The notes under the pieces are model-generated. The model did no database searches. It was given only the letters and a program-made list of their open reading frames with translations, and was not told the DNA's origin. A stretch of DNA of 64,000 bases, taken from Enterovibrio paralichthyis (GTDB lineage Bacteria > Pseudomonadota > Gammaproteobacteria > Enterobacterales > Vibrionaceae). The stretch is from contig NZ_JAHUTS010000001.1 of NCBI RefSeq assembly GCF_019209835.1, positions 186,001 through 250,000 of the forward strand, read 5' to 3'. A program made the translations under genes and the position numbers. Positions 7,193 through 14,830 of this stretch are shown here, one piece after another; the first letter of the stretch is position 1, and each line of letters begins with the position of its first letter.

Positions 7193-9187
7193 CTAAGCGA
7201 TTTTGAAATAGCCGATATTGTCGGCCAGCACTTTGATTCGGTCTCTCAGTTCTGCCAGTTCATGCTCAATGGTTTGGGATCCCTCGCTGGATGCACGGGA
7301 GATTTCTACTAAGGCTTCAATTTCCTGCGATACGGTGGAAACTGTCTGTGCTTGTTGGCGGGCAGCTTCCGAGATATCCGCATTTTTGGTCGCCATATCG
7401 TCGATGTTATAGCCTAGCTGCTCCAACGACTCTTTCGAGGTATCCACCGCCTGTTGCGTGCTGTAGCTGACATCGCGGCTGTGCTGCATGTTGGAGAATG
7501 AGTTTTCTGTATTGCGGCGGATATCTTCCAGCATCGAAGATATTTCTTCCGTGGATTGCTTACTGCGTTGCGCAAGGTTACGCACCTCATCAGCAACAAC
7601 GGCAAAGCCGCGTCCCATTTCTCCTGCACGTGCAGCTTCGATGGCGGCGTTCAGTGCCAGTAGGTTGGTTTGTTCAGAAATGCCCGTGATGTTGTCGAGG
7701 ATCTCTTTCACATTGGCGGTTTGTTTTTGCAGTTCCTGCATCATGCCGAAAGTGGTGTCGATACTGGAGATAAGATCGGTGGTTTGCTTGGCGGATTGCT
7801 CACCCGAGCCAATGGCCTGGTGGGTAACTTCGCGGGCAGAGTTGGTCGCGCCTTCTACTTCCTGGGCATAGCGGGCTACTTCATCACTGCTTTGGGACAT
7901 CTGGGTCATTGCGGCGGCCAGGGTTTCGCAGCGTGATGAGGTCTGTCTGGCGGATGCAACGTCTTCGCGGGTCAGTCGCATCAATTGTTCGAGGGTTTTC
8001 TCTGCATTGACAGAAAGCTGTGCGGCACTGGTCAGCACACCAAGCAGGTTTTCTACAAAGTGGTCAACGCTGCGTTCAATTTCTCCGATTTCATCTTTGC
8101 TGCCATCAAACACTTTGCGTGATACGTCCTTGTTGTTTGCCATGGTGCTGAGAGTGCTAGCCAATGTTCTCACGCGCTTGTTGATACTGGTAATTGTCGA
8201 GAAAGAGAGCAGTACAACGATGGTGATCACCACAGCCAGCCCAATCATTATCATCAGACTGTGTTGTGAAGCAGCGGCAGCATCGGCTTTCAGTTGGTCG
8301 CGTAGGCTAGAGATAATTTCATTTTTAAAGCCGTTCAGGGCACCGATACGTTTGGTTGCAAGGGGGAACCATTCCTGCGGCGTAGGACCTTCGAGTGCAG
8401 ACAGGTTGTTTTTCTGGTTCAGGAACTGCTTTTCAATCTTGTCAATTTCGCCCCATACCGCGTCTTTTGAAAGGCCATTGAACTGCTTTAACCGGTTGCC
8501 GACTAAAGAAGATGAGACTGAGAAAGCGGCAAAGTTAAAGTCGTTAATGTAGTTGTTCACCTGCGCGTAGTTGTCCAGCGTGGTGTTTTTTCTCGCCCAG
8601 ATACCGTTCATGGCACCGCGGGATTGCCCCGCTTTTTCCTTCATCGTAATCAGTGAAAGCAGGGCGCTCAGCTGCTGAGAAACTTCTGGCGAGTTGGATT
8701 GCGATGCAACCAGCGAAGCCGCAGCGATCGCGTGTCGGTTTAGATTAGAATAATACGCAAACGGTGAAACACTTGGCTTTAGAGTATCGACCTGCGCCCG
8801 GACGTTTGTTTTGTCAGTGAACAGGGAATTCACTTCGCTGACTGCTTTGTTCCATAGGGCAGTATCAATATATTCTGGCGAAAAACGTTGCAGCGCATTT
8901 TGTGCGCTGTCTGCTTTCAAGCGCTGGTTATCAAGTTTGTCTTTGATCCCGGCATCGCCTTTTGAACCCAAAAATCCTGCGGTAAGACCACGCTCAACCG
9001 CAAAGTTGTGTGCCACGCCGTCCAGCAGACTGAATGCTTCCATGGCTTCTTCTGTTCGAAGGCTCTGTTCGACTTGCGTTCTGCTGGAAATGACTTCCTG
9101 AACGCCCAGAACCGTAAACAGAATAAGGGGAAGGCCCGCAAGTGCTAACAGCTTGTGGCTGATCTTTGAGTTTCTAATAAGGTTCAT
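7193..9187 (-). CDS. methyl-accepting chemotaxis protein with NIT-type sensor domain
   Basis: 664 aa. TM1 is at about 12-28; the periplasmic part carries VERGLTAGFLGSKG, characteristic of the nitrate/nitrite-sensing (NIT) domain. TM2 is at about 310-330, followed by HAMP, then a long cytoplasmic coiled coil with the conserved signalling tip at about 502-542 (QTNLLALNAAIEAARAGEMG, RGFAVVADEVRNLAQRS). The protein should signal to CheA/CheW at the cell pole. The C-terminus (NIGYFKIA) does not show the NWETF-type pentapeptide for CheR/CheB docking. The gene has its own terminator, and a perfect 17-bp palindrome lies about 150 bases upstream. Confidence 0.92.
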   Translation of the reverse strand: MNLIRNSKISHKLLALAGLPLILFTVLGVQEVISSRTQVEQSLRTEEAMEAFSLLDGVAHNFAVERGLTAGFLGSKGDAGIKDKLDNQRLKADSAQNALQRFSPEYIDTALWNKAVSEVNSLFTDKTNVRAQVDTLKPSVSPFAYYSNLNRHAIAAASLVASQSNSPEVSQQLSALLSLITMKEKAGQSRGAMNGIWARKNTTLDNYAQVNNYINDFNFAAFSVSSSLVGNRLKQFNGLSKDAVWGEIDKIEKQFLNQKNNLSALEGPTPQEWFPLATKRIGALNGFKNEIISSLRDQLKADAAAASQHSLMIMIGLAVVITIVVLLSFSTITSINKRVRTLASTLSTMANNKDVSRKVFDGSKDEIGEIERSVDHFVENLLGVLTSAAQLSVNAEKTLEQLMRLTREDVASARQTSSRCETLAAAMTQMSQSSDEVARYAQEVEGATNSAREVTHQAIGSGEQSAKQTTDLISSIDTTFGMMQELQKQTANVKEILDNITGISEQTNLLALNAAIEAARAGEMGRGFAVVADEVRNLAQRSKQSTEEISSMLEDIRRNTENSFSNMQHSRDVSYSTQQAVDTSKESLEQLGYNIDDMATKNADISEAARQQAQTVSTVSQEIEALVEISRASSEGSQTIEHELAELRDRIKVLADNIGYFKIA

Positions 9188-9333
9188 TGTTTCTAGTTCT
9201 TTTTTGAGATGAGTGACTCAAAGTCTAGACGCCTTTTGAGGTGGGTTTACCTAAAACGATCACAGATTCTTGATGGTTATTTAAACACTTGGGCTAGGCG
9301 TCACACTTTGCTTTGTCGAGGAAACCGTGTCCA

Positions 9334-9350
9334 TTGTTACCGGGTAACAA
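9334..9350. promoter_or_regulatory. 17-bp palindrome resembling a GntR-type operator
   Basis: TTGTTACC-G-GGTAACAA: two perfect 8-base arms around one base. It resembles the E. coli GntR/IdnR gluconate operator (TGTTACCGGTAACA) but has one extra central base. It lies between the 33-aa ORF and the chemoreceptor gene, both on the minus strand. The binding protein is unknown. Confidence 0.4.
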
Positions 9351-9379
9351 CACTAGAAAGAAGGGGAACCAATAGGCGA

Positions 9380-9481
9380 TCAGAGCAGCAGGGAAAGGAG
9401 TCCGATACCGGCGGCAATACCGAATGCAAAAATGAATAGGCCAGCAATGTGCTGAGATTTTCGTTTGGTGACTGCTATCAT
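9380..9481 (-). CDS. 33-aa single-helix small membrane protein
   Basis: On the minus strand an ATG at 9481 is preceded by AAGGA at a 6-base spacing; an in-frame ATG two codons earlier (9487) lies directly against AAGGA and is less likely. The product begins MIAVTKRKSQHIAGLFIF and continues as one glycine/alanine-rich hydrophobic helix ending in a run of leucines. The basic residues before the helix suggest the N-terminus stays in the cytoplasm. I do not recognise a family. It is transcribed in the direction of the chemoreceptor gene, about 190 bases upstream of it. Confidence 0.5.
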   Translation of the reverse strand: MIAVTKRKSQHIAGLFIFAFGIAAGIGLLSLLL

Positions 9482-9685
9482 ACTCATTCCTTGTCGATAC
9501 GAATTTAGCTTGAGCTTTGCAGGTTGGATGCCAACTTTATCTTATTGATAAATAATATTTTTCACTGGTTAGAGTTCGGTTGATTGGTAAATTTGGCTAA
9601 AAATTGGCGCGGATTTTAGCAATCTAAGGTACAGATTTGAACGAAGTCGCGCTAACTGGGTTGTGCAGATAGACAGGAGTATTTT

Positions 9686-10075
9686 ATGGAGATTAGTGGT
9701 ATTCACCACGTAGCGTTGATTGTCAGTGATATCGAGAACGCAAAGCGCTTTTACCGCGATGTCTTGGGATTGACAATCATCGCCGAAAATTACCGTGAAG
9801 AGCGCGACTCATGGAAGATAGACTGGCAACTGCCTGATGGTCGGAATCTGGAAATGTTCTCTTTCCCCGCTAGTCCTGAGCGCCCTTCTTACCCTGAGGC
9901 AAGAGGGCTAAGGCACTTGGCTTTCCAGACGCCGGATATTGATAAGGCTGTTGTTCACCTCAACCGGTGTGGTGTTGCCGTCGAACCAGTCCGTATTGAT
10001 CCTTATACCCAAGCGCGATTCACTTTTTTCAGTGATCCTGACGGCCTGCCGCTTGAGCTATACGAAGTTCGTTGA
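9686..10075 (+). CDS. gloA2: VOC family protein, YaeR/GloA2 type
   Basis: 129 aa, one vicinal-oxygen-chelate domain. The motifs HHVALIVSDIENAKRFYRDV, YREERDSWK, LEMFSFP, RGLRHLAF, DPYTQARFTFFSDPDGLPLE and LYE match E. coli YaeR (GloA2) almost phrase by phrase. His7/His8, Glu56 and the C-terminal Glu are likely metal ligands. Members are glyoxalase-I-like, but their physiological substrate is not settled. The start is ATG at 9686 with AGGAG upstream. It is monocistronic, convergent with the next gene. Confidence 0.88.
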   Translation: MEISGIHHVALIVSDIENAKRFYRDVLGLTIIAENYREERDSWKIDWQLPDGRNLEMFSFPASPERPSYPEARGLRHLAFQTPDIDKAVVHLNRCGVAVEPVRIDPYTQARFTFFSDPDGLPLELYEVR

Positions 10076-10078
10076 CGC

Positions 10079-10678
10079 TCAGCGGACAATCCTGCCCGTC
10101 ACTTTTACGGTATCGGGGATGACAGAAACCTGTGATCCCCTCAAATACAAATTTCCCCCTACACGCAAATCGGGTGGCAGGCTCGTTACCTGAGTGTTGC
10201 CCAGATACAGATTCCCTTGAACGTTTAACCTTCGGGGCAGGGCTGAGATTGGCGTGTCCACCAAACTCAAGTCACCATTCACGCGCAGACCGGCGGGTAA
10301 AACCGTCACTTTTGAACCAGTCAGGTTTATAAACCCTCCAATGTCTGCTTTTGGCAGCCTGGTTAATTGTGAATGTGAGGCGTCCAGATGTCCCTTTACA
10401 GTTAACTCTTGGGGGAGCCGTTTTATCGCGCTTCTTCTCATGTCCAGAAAGCCATCCACATTTAAAGGGCTGGGCAAGGAAATGAATGACGAGTTATTCA
10501 GTCTGAGATTTCCATAGCTGTCTATGTAGCCATGCAGCTTAAGGGTATCGACAAAGTGGGGGGCTTTCTTATTGAAAGCATTAGCAAAACCCGGGGTTAG
10601 GCTGAGTGTGATGACGGCCGCAATGACAATCAATGACCGTATGACGCGCTGCCTTTCATAGGTTTTGAATCGTTTCAT
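10079..10678 (-). CDS. secreted protein with short leucine-rich beta repeats
   Basis: About 199 aa from ATG at 10678; a GTG six codons upstream is also possible, and neither has a clear ribosome binding site. A Sec signal peptide with a basic start, a hydrophobic core (VIAAVITLSL) and ANA|F cleavage is visible. The rest consists of about seven repeats of roughly 20 residues of the form xLxVxGxLxLxxTxIxxLPxxL. The regular spacing predicts a right-handed beta helix or LRR-like solenoid, exported to the periplasm or beyond. Function unknown. Confidence 0.65.
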   Translation of the reverse strand: MKRFKTYERQRVIRSLIVIAAVITLSLTPGFANAFNKKAPHFVDTLKLHGYIDSYGNLRLNNSSFISLPSPLNVDGFLDMRRSAIKRLPQELTVKGHLDASHSQLTRLPKADIGGFINLTGSKVTVLPAGLRVNGDLSLVDTPISALPRRLNVQGNLYLGNTQVTSLPPDLRVGGNLYLRGSQVSVIPDTVKVTGRIVR

Positions 10679-10696
10679 TTTACTATTGCTTTGCAC

Positions 10697-11173
10697 TTGG
10701 ATACTGATCGAATTATAGCGTGAATTGTGTGATGTCCATCGATATATTTATCAAATTACCCTCAGTATTAATAAAAGATATTATTTAAAATCGATGATTA
10801 AATAATAACCTTTGCAAATGTTATGAATATTAATAAAACATATTAGGCGTGGGCTCAATGGTATAAATATTTTTGGCTCAACATCACAATTCTGCGCTGT
10901 GGGACTATACAGATACTTATGTGAAAAAAATATAAATCAGTGGTGAGGTTGGGAAAACGTTTGCGAATGAGAGATTTCTCGGATGAAAGCGCTTGTTGCA
11001 TTCATGTCGTCAATGTTAAGGGGTGGTAAATCTGGACTTTGTTTATGGAATTGATTGATTTAGTTTTTTCACGCACTACAATACGCCAAAAATTATAAAT
11101 ATAAATTTTAAATAACTTTATTTTTGGTGGTGTTTTGGGCGAAGGAAACTTCTGCCCTTTGGCAGCGAATTGA
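10697..11173. other. AT-rich intergenic region upstream of the EIIC-EAL gene
   Basis: No convincing gene. The stretch is unusually AT-rich, especially 10735-10900 and 11070-11125, typical of H-NS-bound or long regulatory leaders. A hairpin (GGGCGAAG at 11137-11144 with CTTC-T-GCCC at 11149-11157) lies just upstream of the ATG at 11174, which lacks a good Shine-Dalgarno sequence. Confidence 0.4.
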
Positions 11174-13288
11174 ATGACTTTAAATACTCAGAAAAAGTCA
11201 CTATTACGTCATGTAAATCCGTATAGGTTTGAATCGGTAACGCGCTCATTGCGCGCGATGCGTGACGGAATGTTGTGGCTGGTGCCGTGTCTAATTGTGT
11301 CGAGTATCTTGGGCTTTATTGCTAGCATGCTCGAGTTCATGAATGTAGACGCGCCTGTCGTGATTCACGAACTTAATCTATTGCGGCTTTCCCTAACTTC
11401 TTTATATCCCTACTTGTTTGCCGCTTCGATCAGCATGATGCTTGCGATTAAATGGCGTCTTCCCAGACCGCCAATCGCTGTGCTTTGCATTGCTTATGTC
11501 GCCGTGGCGGAGAAGGTATTGGGTTACGGCGGGCAAATAACGTCGGTTCTTCTAACGTTCGTCGGCCTGACCATTCCGCTTTATGCTGTGCCGTTGCTTT
11601 CAAAAATCAAACGGCAGCGTTGGGCGCGGTTATTGGAAAACGAAGTCGCGGGGCGCTTGGTTAAAGACTCCATGAACCTCATCATCCCCGGCGTGATTGT
11701 GACGCTGGTTGTGGTGTTGGTCACCAAAATGGTGAAGTTTGCCGGTGTCTATCTTGATTCCCCGACCTTTCTTACTATGTATAACCCAGCAGGCGATCCC
11801 TACTGTGTGGGTGCCATATTCTCTATCCTGAACTCGTCGCTGTGGTTTTTGGGTATTCATGGCTACTATGCCCTGACACCACTGGTTGAACCCTTGATGG
11901 AAATGGTGGAAATCAATCACCTCGTTTTCGAGAGTGGTGGTATTCCTTCCAACATCATGAACATGTCAACCATGTCGTCGTTTATCTTTATCGGTGGCTC
12001 GGGGGCGACGCTGGGATTGTCGCTGGCGATTCTGCTTATTTCCAAAGATAAGCTGACGCGAGTGATCGCGATTACCAGTATTCCGCTGGGGCTGTTCAAT
12101 ATTAATGAAATCCTGCTCTTCGGCCTGCCTATCATTTTCAACCTGCGCCTGTTCTTCCCGTTCTTGTTGGCACCTCTTCTTAACATGGCAATTGCACTCA
12201 TGGTTCTCCAGCTTGGCTGGGTAGCCACACCGGTAGTGATGACGCCTATCACCAGCCCTTTGGTGATCAACGCATTGGTTGCCACCGGCGGGGATGTTGG
12301 AGCTGTGGTACTGCAAGCAGGGCTGGTGCTGTTGAGTACCCTAGTTTACCTGCCGTTTGTGCGCTTGCTGGACACTCACGCCAAAACGCGTGATTTGTAC
12401 ATTCCGTCCCTGGATACCACGTTTACGCGCAGGGAAGAGGAAGCGTATATCCTGACCGTTGACCCTGTGACAGAATCGCTGCAGAAAGTCCGTGAAATCC
12501 AAGGCATGCAGAGTCAGCTGGAAGAGTTTGCCACCCGCGAGTTTTACCTTGAGTACCAGCCGCAGGTTTCAAGTTACACCGGTCAGGTGGTGGGTGTAGA
12601 GGCCTTGATTCGTTTGCGTGATAACGCTGGCAATGTTGAAGGGCCGGGACAGTTCCTGTCTGTTTTCGAGCAGGCGAATCTGATGACGGATATCGATCTC
12701 TGGGTTGTGCGACAGTCAGTTATCCAAAGCCAGAAATGGATGGATCTGACCTTCTATATGCCAATCAGCGTCAATATCAGTAGCCATACCCTGACAGACA
12801 AGGTGGCGCTGGAAGAGATCCTGAAACAGATTTCCAAAGTGCCGGGACTTATCCATTTCGAGATCACTGAAGAGTCTCTGATCGATAACCAGGCGATGGT
12901 GGAAGAATCCATTTCACGATTGCACCAGGCTGGATCTACCGTTCATATTGATGACTTCGGCACAGGCTACAGCTCACTGAGTTACCTGAACCGTTTTGAT
13001 ATAGATACCCTGAAAATTGATCGCAGCTTCGTTATGGCGCTCGACAGTGAACGTGGCAAGCAGGTGTTCTACAGCCTGACCGGTATTGCCAAGCAACTGG
13101 GCATGAACATTGTCGTCGAAGGTGTCGAAACCAAAGAGCAATTCGAAATTGTCTCTCGTGAACCGGACGTTGTGGTTCAGGGGTGGTATTTCAGTCGCTC
13201 GGTCTCGGCGGAGGAAGTTCGGCGTTACAGTGTACAACGCGCAGCGGTATGCAATACCTCATCGTTGGACGTTGAAGAAACAGCCTAG
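11174..13288 (+). CDS. PTS EIIC-like membrane domain fused to an EAL phosphodiesterase
   Basis: 704 aa. Residues about 20-400 are a polytopic membrane domain resembling the EIIC permease of lactose/cellobiose-type PTS systems (LGIHGYYAL, GGSGATLGLSLAIL, FNINEILLFGLPIIFN). Residues about 455-690 are an EAL domain with all key elements: EAL (about 476), NISSH, FEITEES, DDFGTGYSSL (about 593) and VVEGVET (about 648), so c-di-GMP hydrolysis to pGpG is expected. No EIIA or EIIB domain is present here or in neighbouring genes. The membrane half is thus more likely a sugar or phosphotransferase-state sensor than a complete transporter; this is inference. A strong terminator follows. Confidence 0.88.
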   Translation: MTLNTQKKSLLRHVNPYRFESVTRSLRAMRDGMLWLVPCLIVSSILGFIASMLEFMNVDAPVVIHELNLLRLSLTSLYPYLFAASISMMLAIKWRLPRPPIAVLCIAYVAVAEKVLGYGGQITSVLLTFVGLTIPLYAVPLLSKIKRQRWARLLENEVAGRLVKDSMNLIIPGVIVTLVVVLVTKMVKFAGVYLDSPTFLTMYNPAGDPYCVGAIFSILNSSLWFLGIHGYYALTPLVEPLMEMVEINHLVFESGGIPSNIMNMSTMSSFIFIGGSGATLGLSLAILLISKDKLTRVIAITSIPLGLFNINEILLFGLPIIFNLRLFFPFLLAPLLNMAIALMVLQLGWVATPVVMTPITSPLVINALVATGGDVGAVVLQAGLVLLSTLVYLPFVRLLDTHAKTRDLYIPSLDTTFTRREEEAYILTVDPVTESLQKVREIQGMQSQLEEFATREFYLEYQPQVSSYTGQVVGVEALIRLRDNAGNVEGPGQFLSVFEQANLMTDIDLWVVRQSVIQSQKWMDLTFYMPISVNISSHTLTDKVALEEILKQISKVPGLIHFEITEESLIDNQAMVEESISRLHQAGSTVHIDDFGTGYSSLSYLNRFDIDTLKIDRSFVMALDSERGKQVFYSLTGIAKQLGMNIVVEGVETKEQFEIVSREPDVVVQGWYFSRSVSAEEVRRYSVQRAAVCNTSSLDVEETA

Positions 13289-13307
13289 AAAGAGTTGGCA
13301 TGAGAGT

Positions 13308-13338
13308 GTAAGGGAGCTTTAGGCTCCCTTACTTTTTG
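13308..13338 (+). terminator. Rho-independent terminator after the EIIC-EAL gene
   Basis: Ten-base-pair perfect stem (GTAAGGGAGC at 13308-13317 with GCTCCCTTAC at 13323-13332), 5-base loop, then TTTTTG. The stop codon of the convergent dctP gene lies inside the right arm. Confidence 0.88.
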
Positions 13339-14360
13339 CTGGCGAATGCCTTTTCCAATGCGCTTAACAGCCGTTCTCCCTGACTACCGGTTTGCTGCAG
13401 AAACTGCGCCTTAATGGGCTGTGCCAGTTTCCGAAACGCATTCTTCTGGTGGTTACTCAGCCTTATCAAAATCACATCAGGTTTTGTCTCCTGAATCATC
13501 TTCAGGCGGCTTTTGTTTAAGTCATTTTGCTGTTTAAAAATGAAGTCAGACATCTCTTTAATCGTGTCGTTGAGCAGCTGTTTGTTTTCATTACTCAGGG
13601 TCAGATACCAGGGTTGGTTGGCGATAACACTGGTGACAAATTTACTTTGACCTGCCCATATCAGGTAGTCGGTCACTTCATAAAACTTCATTTCTTCAAT
13701 AGCAAAGATGGGATTGCTTTGTCCGTCGACAATGTGTGCCTGCAGGGCGCCATAAACCTGCGAATAGGGAAGAGGGATAGTTTCTGCGCCATATTGCTGG
13801 AAGGTTTCAACCACCAAGGGGGAATTCATCACCCGCATGCGAAAATCATCGAAATCACCAGGGCGGCGGATAGCTTTGTTGGTCGTCCATACCATATCGC
13901 CTTCCAGATAGAGGGTAAGCAGGCGCATATTCTGGTCGATGAGTGCGTTGCCAATTTCTGTATATATTGCCGGGTTTTCACTCAGGACAGATTGATTGTG
14001 CGCGTCGTTGGCAGAGAAAAGATAGGGAATATTGAATACCTGCATTTGGGGGATCAGACTGCCGATAATGCCAACTGATGCATGGGTTAGTTGCAAGGTT
14101 CCAATAGAGGTGAGAGTGGTGAGATCTTCAGACTCGCCCAACATGCCATACGAGTAGATATCCACCAAAACCCGCCCCTGCGTTTTTTCCTCAATACGTT
14201 TTTTGAATTCCTGTGCGTAGATGTCCTGCACTGAGCCTTCTATCTCTTCCAGACCGAAACGCCACACTTCGGGTTTGGCATTTTCTGCGTGCGCGACAAA
14301 TGGCAGATAGAACGCAGATAGCAGGTAAATCACAGCGATGAGAAAGCTTTTTTGCAACAT
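13329..14360 (-). CDS. TRAP transporter solute-binding protein (DctP family), orphan
   Basis: 343 aa with a Sec signal peptide ending HA|EN at about residue 25. DctP/SiaP-type features include KRIEEKTQGRVLVDIYSYGMLG, the Arg-containing FRMRVMNSPLVVETFQQYGA (this region normally binds the ligand carboxylate), PYSQVYGALQAHIVDGQSNP, and a C-terminal helical tail. It should capture an organic acid in the periplasm. No DctQ or DctM membrane subunit is adjacent, so it must borrow membrane subunits from elsewhere or act as a sensor input. The neighbours are an EAL protein and a chitinase. Confidence 0.85.
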   Translation of the reverse strand: MLQKSFLIAVIYLLSAFYLPFVAHAENAKPEVWRFGLEEIEGSVQDIYAQEFKKRIEEKTQGRVLVDIYSYGMLGESEDLTTLTSIGTLQLTHASVGIIGSLIPQMQVFNIPYLFSANDAHNQSVLSENPAIYTEIGNALIDQNMRLLTLYLEGDMVWTTNKAIRRPGDFDDFRMRVMNSPLVVETFQQYGAETIPLPYSQVYGALQAHIVDGQSNPIFAIEEMKFYEVTDYLIWAGQSKFVTSVIANQPWYLTLSNENKQLLNDTIKEMSDFIFKQQNDLNKSRLKMIQETKPDVILIRLSNHQKNAFRKLAQPIKAQFLQQTGSQGERLLSALEKAFASKK

Positions 14361-14830
14361 TGAATGCTCATCCTTGTTTAAGCGGCTTAGGCGTTAACGC
14401 TTCTTTAACTATATGCACGTCACCGAAAGTCGCTTGCCTTGGCAGGTGCTCTGTGTGCATTGGTTGTTTGATTAAGTTAATAATCCATCCCGACCAAGGT
14501 GTGGCGTTGCCGCATTGAGACTTGGGGCAAATAGCTTTCTGGTGCCCACAAATTGCAGATATTCAAGAAAAAGTGACAACGAACGACGTTTTTTCAGTGA
14601 AAGAAAAATGTTGCGCAGTGTGTTTGCGCATTGGGTGTAAAACCGGACAAAAAGTGCCGCCGGACAGTGGAGCATAAACGTCTGATCTTCGATGATGGTG
14701 TCGGGATATTTCATAAAAAGAATTAAGTTCACATCCCTAACCAGGGGCTTCTGGCTTAGAGCGGGTCAATGCACGAACGCTGGTTTCAAAGCTGCAAGTC
14801 TCAGATGTGTTTGAATATCGAATAAGGAAA
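14361..14830. other. intergenic region upstream of the chitinase gene
   Basis: About 470 bases between the divergent dctP and chitinase genes. It must contain both promoters, but I see no hexamer pair or palindrome strong enough to name. An open frame on the minus strand (14472-14732) has no ribosome binding site and no recognisable features. Confidence 0.35.

Noticed and set aside
9209..9439. Plus-strand open frame of 76 codons, very basic
   Set aside because: Arg-rich random-looking composition, no ribosome binding site, and it opposes the better supported 33-aa minus-strand peptide and the chemoreceptor leader.
14472..14732. Minus-strand open frame of 86 codons upstream of the chitinase
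   Set aside because: No ribosome binding site, no recognisable domain, and it lies in the shared promoter region of dctP and the chitinase gene.
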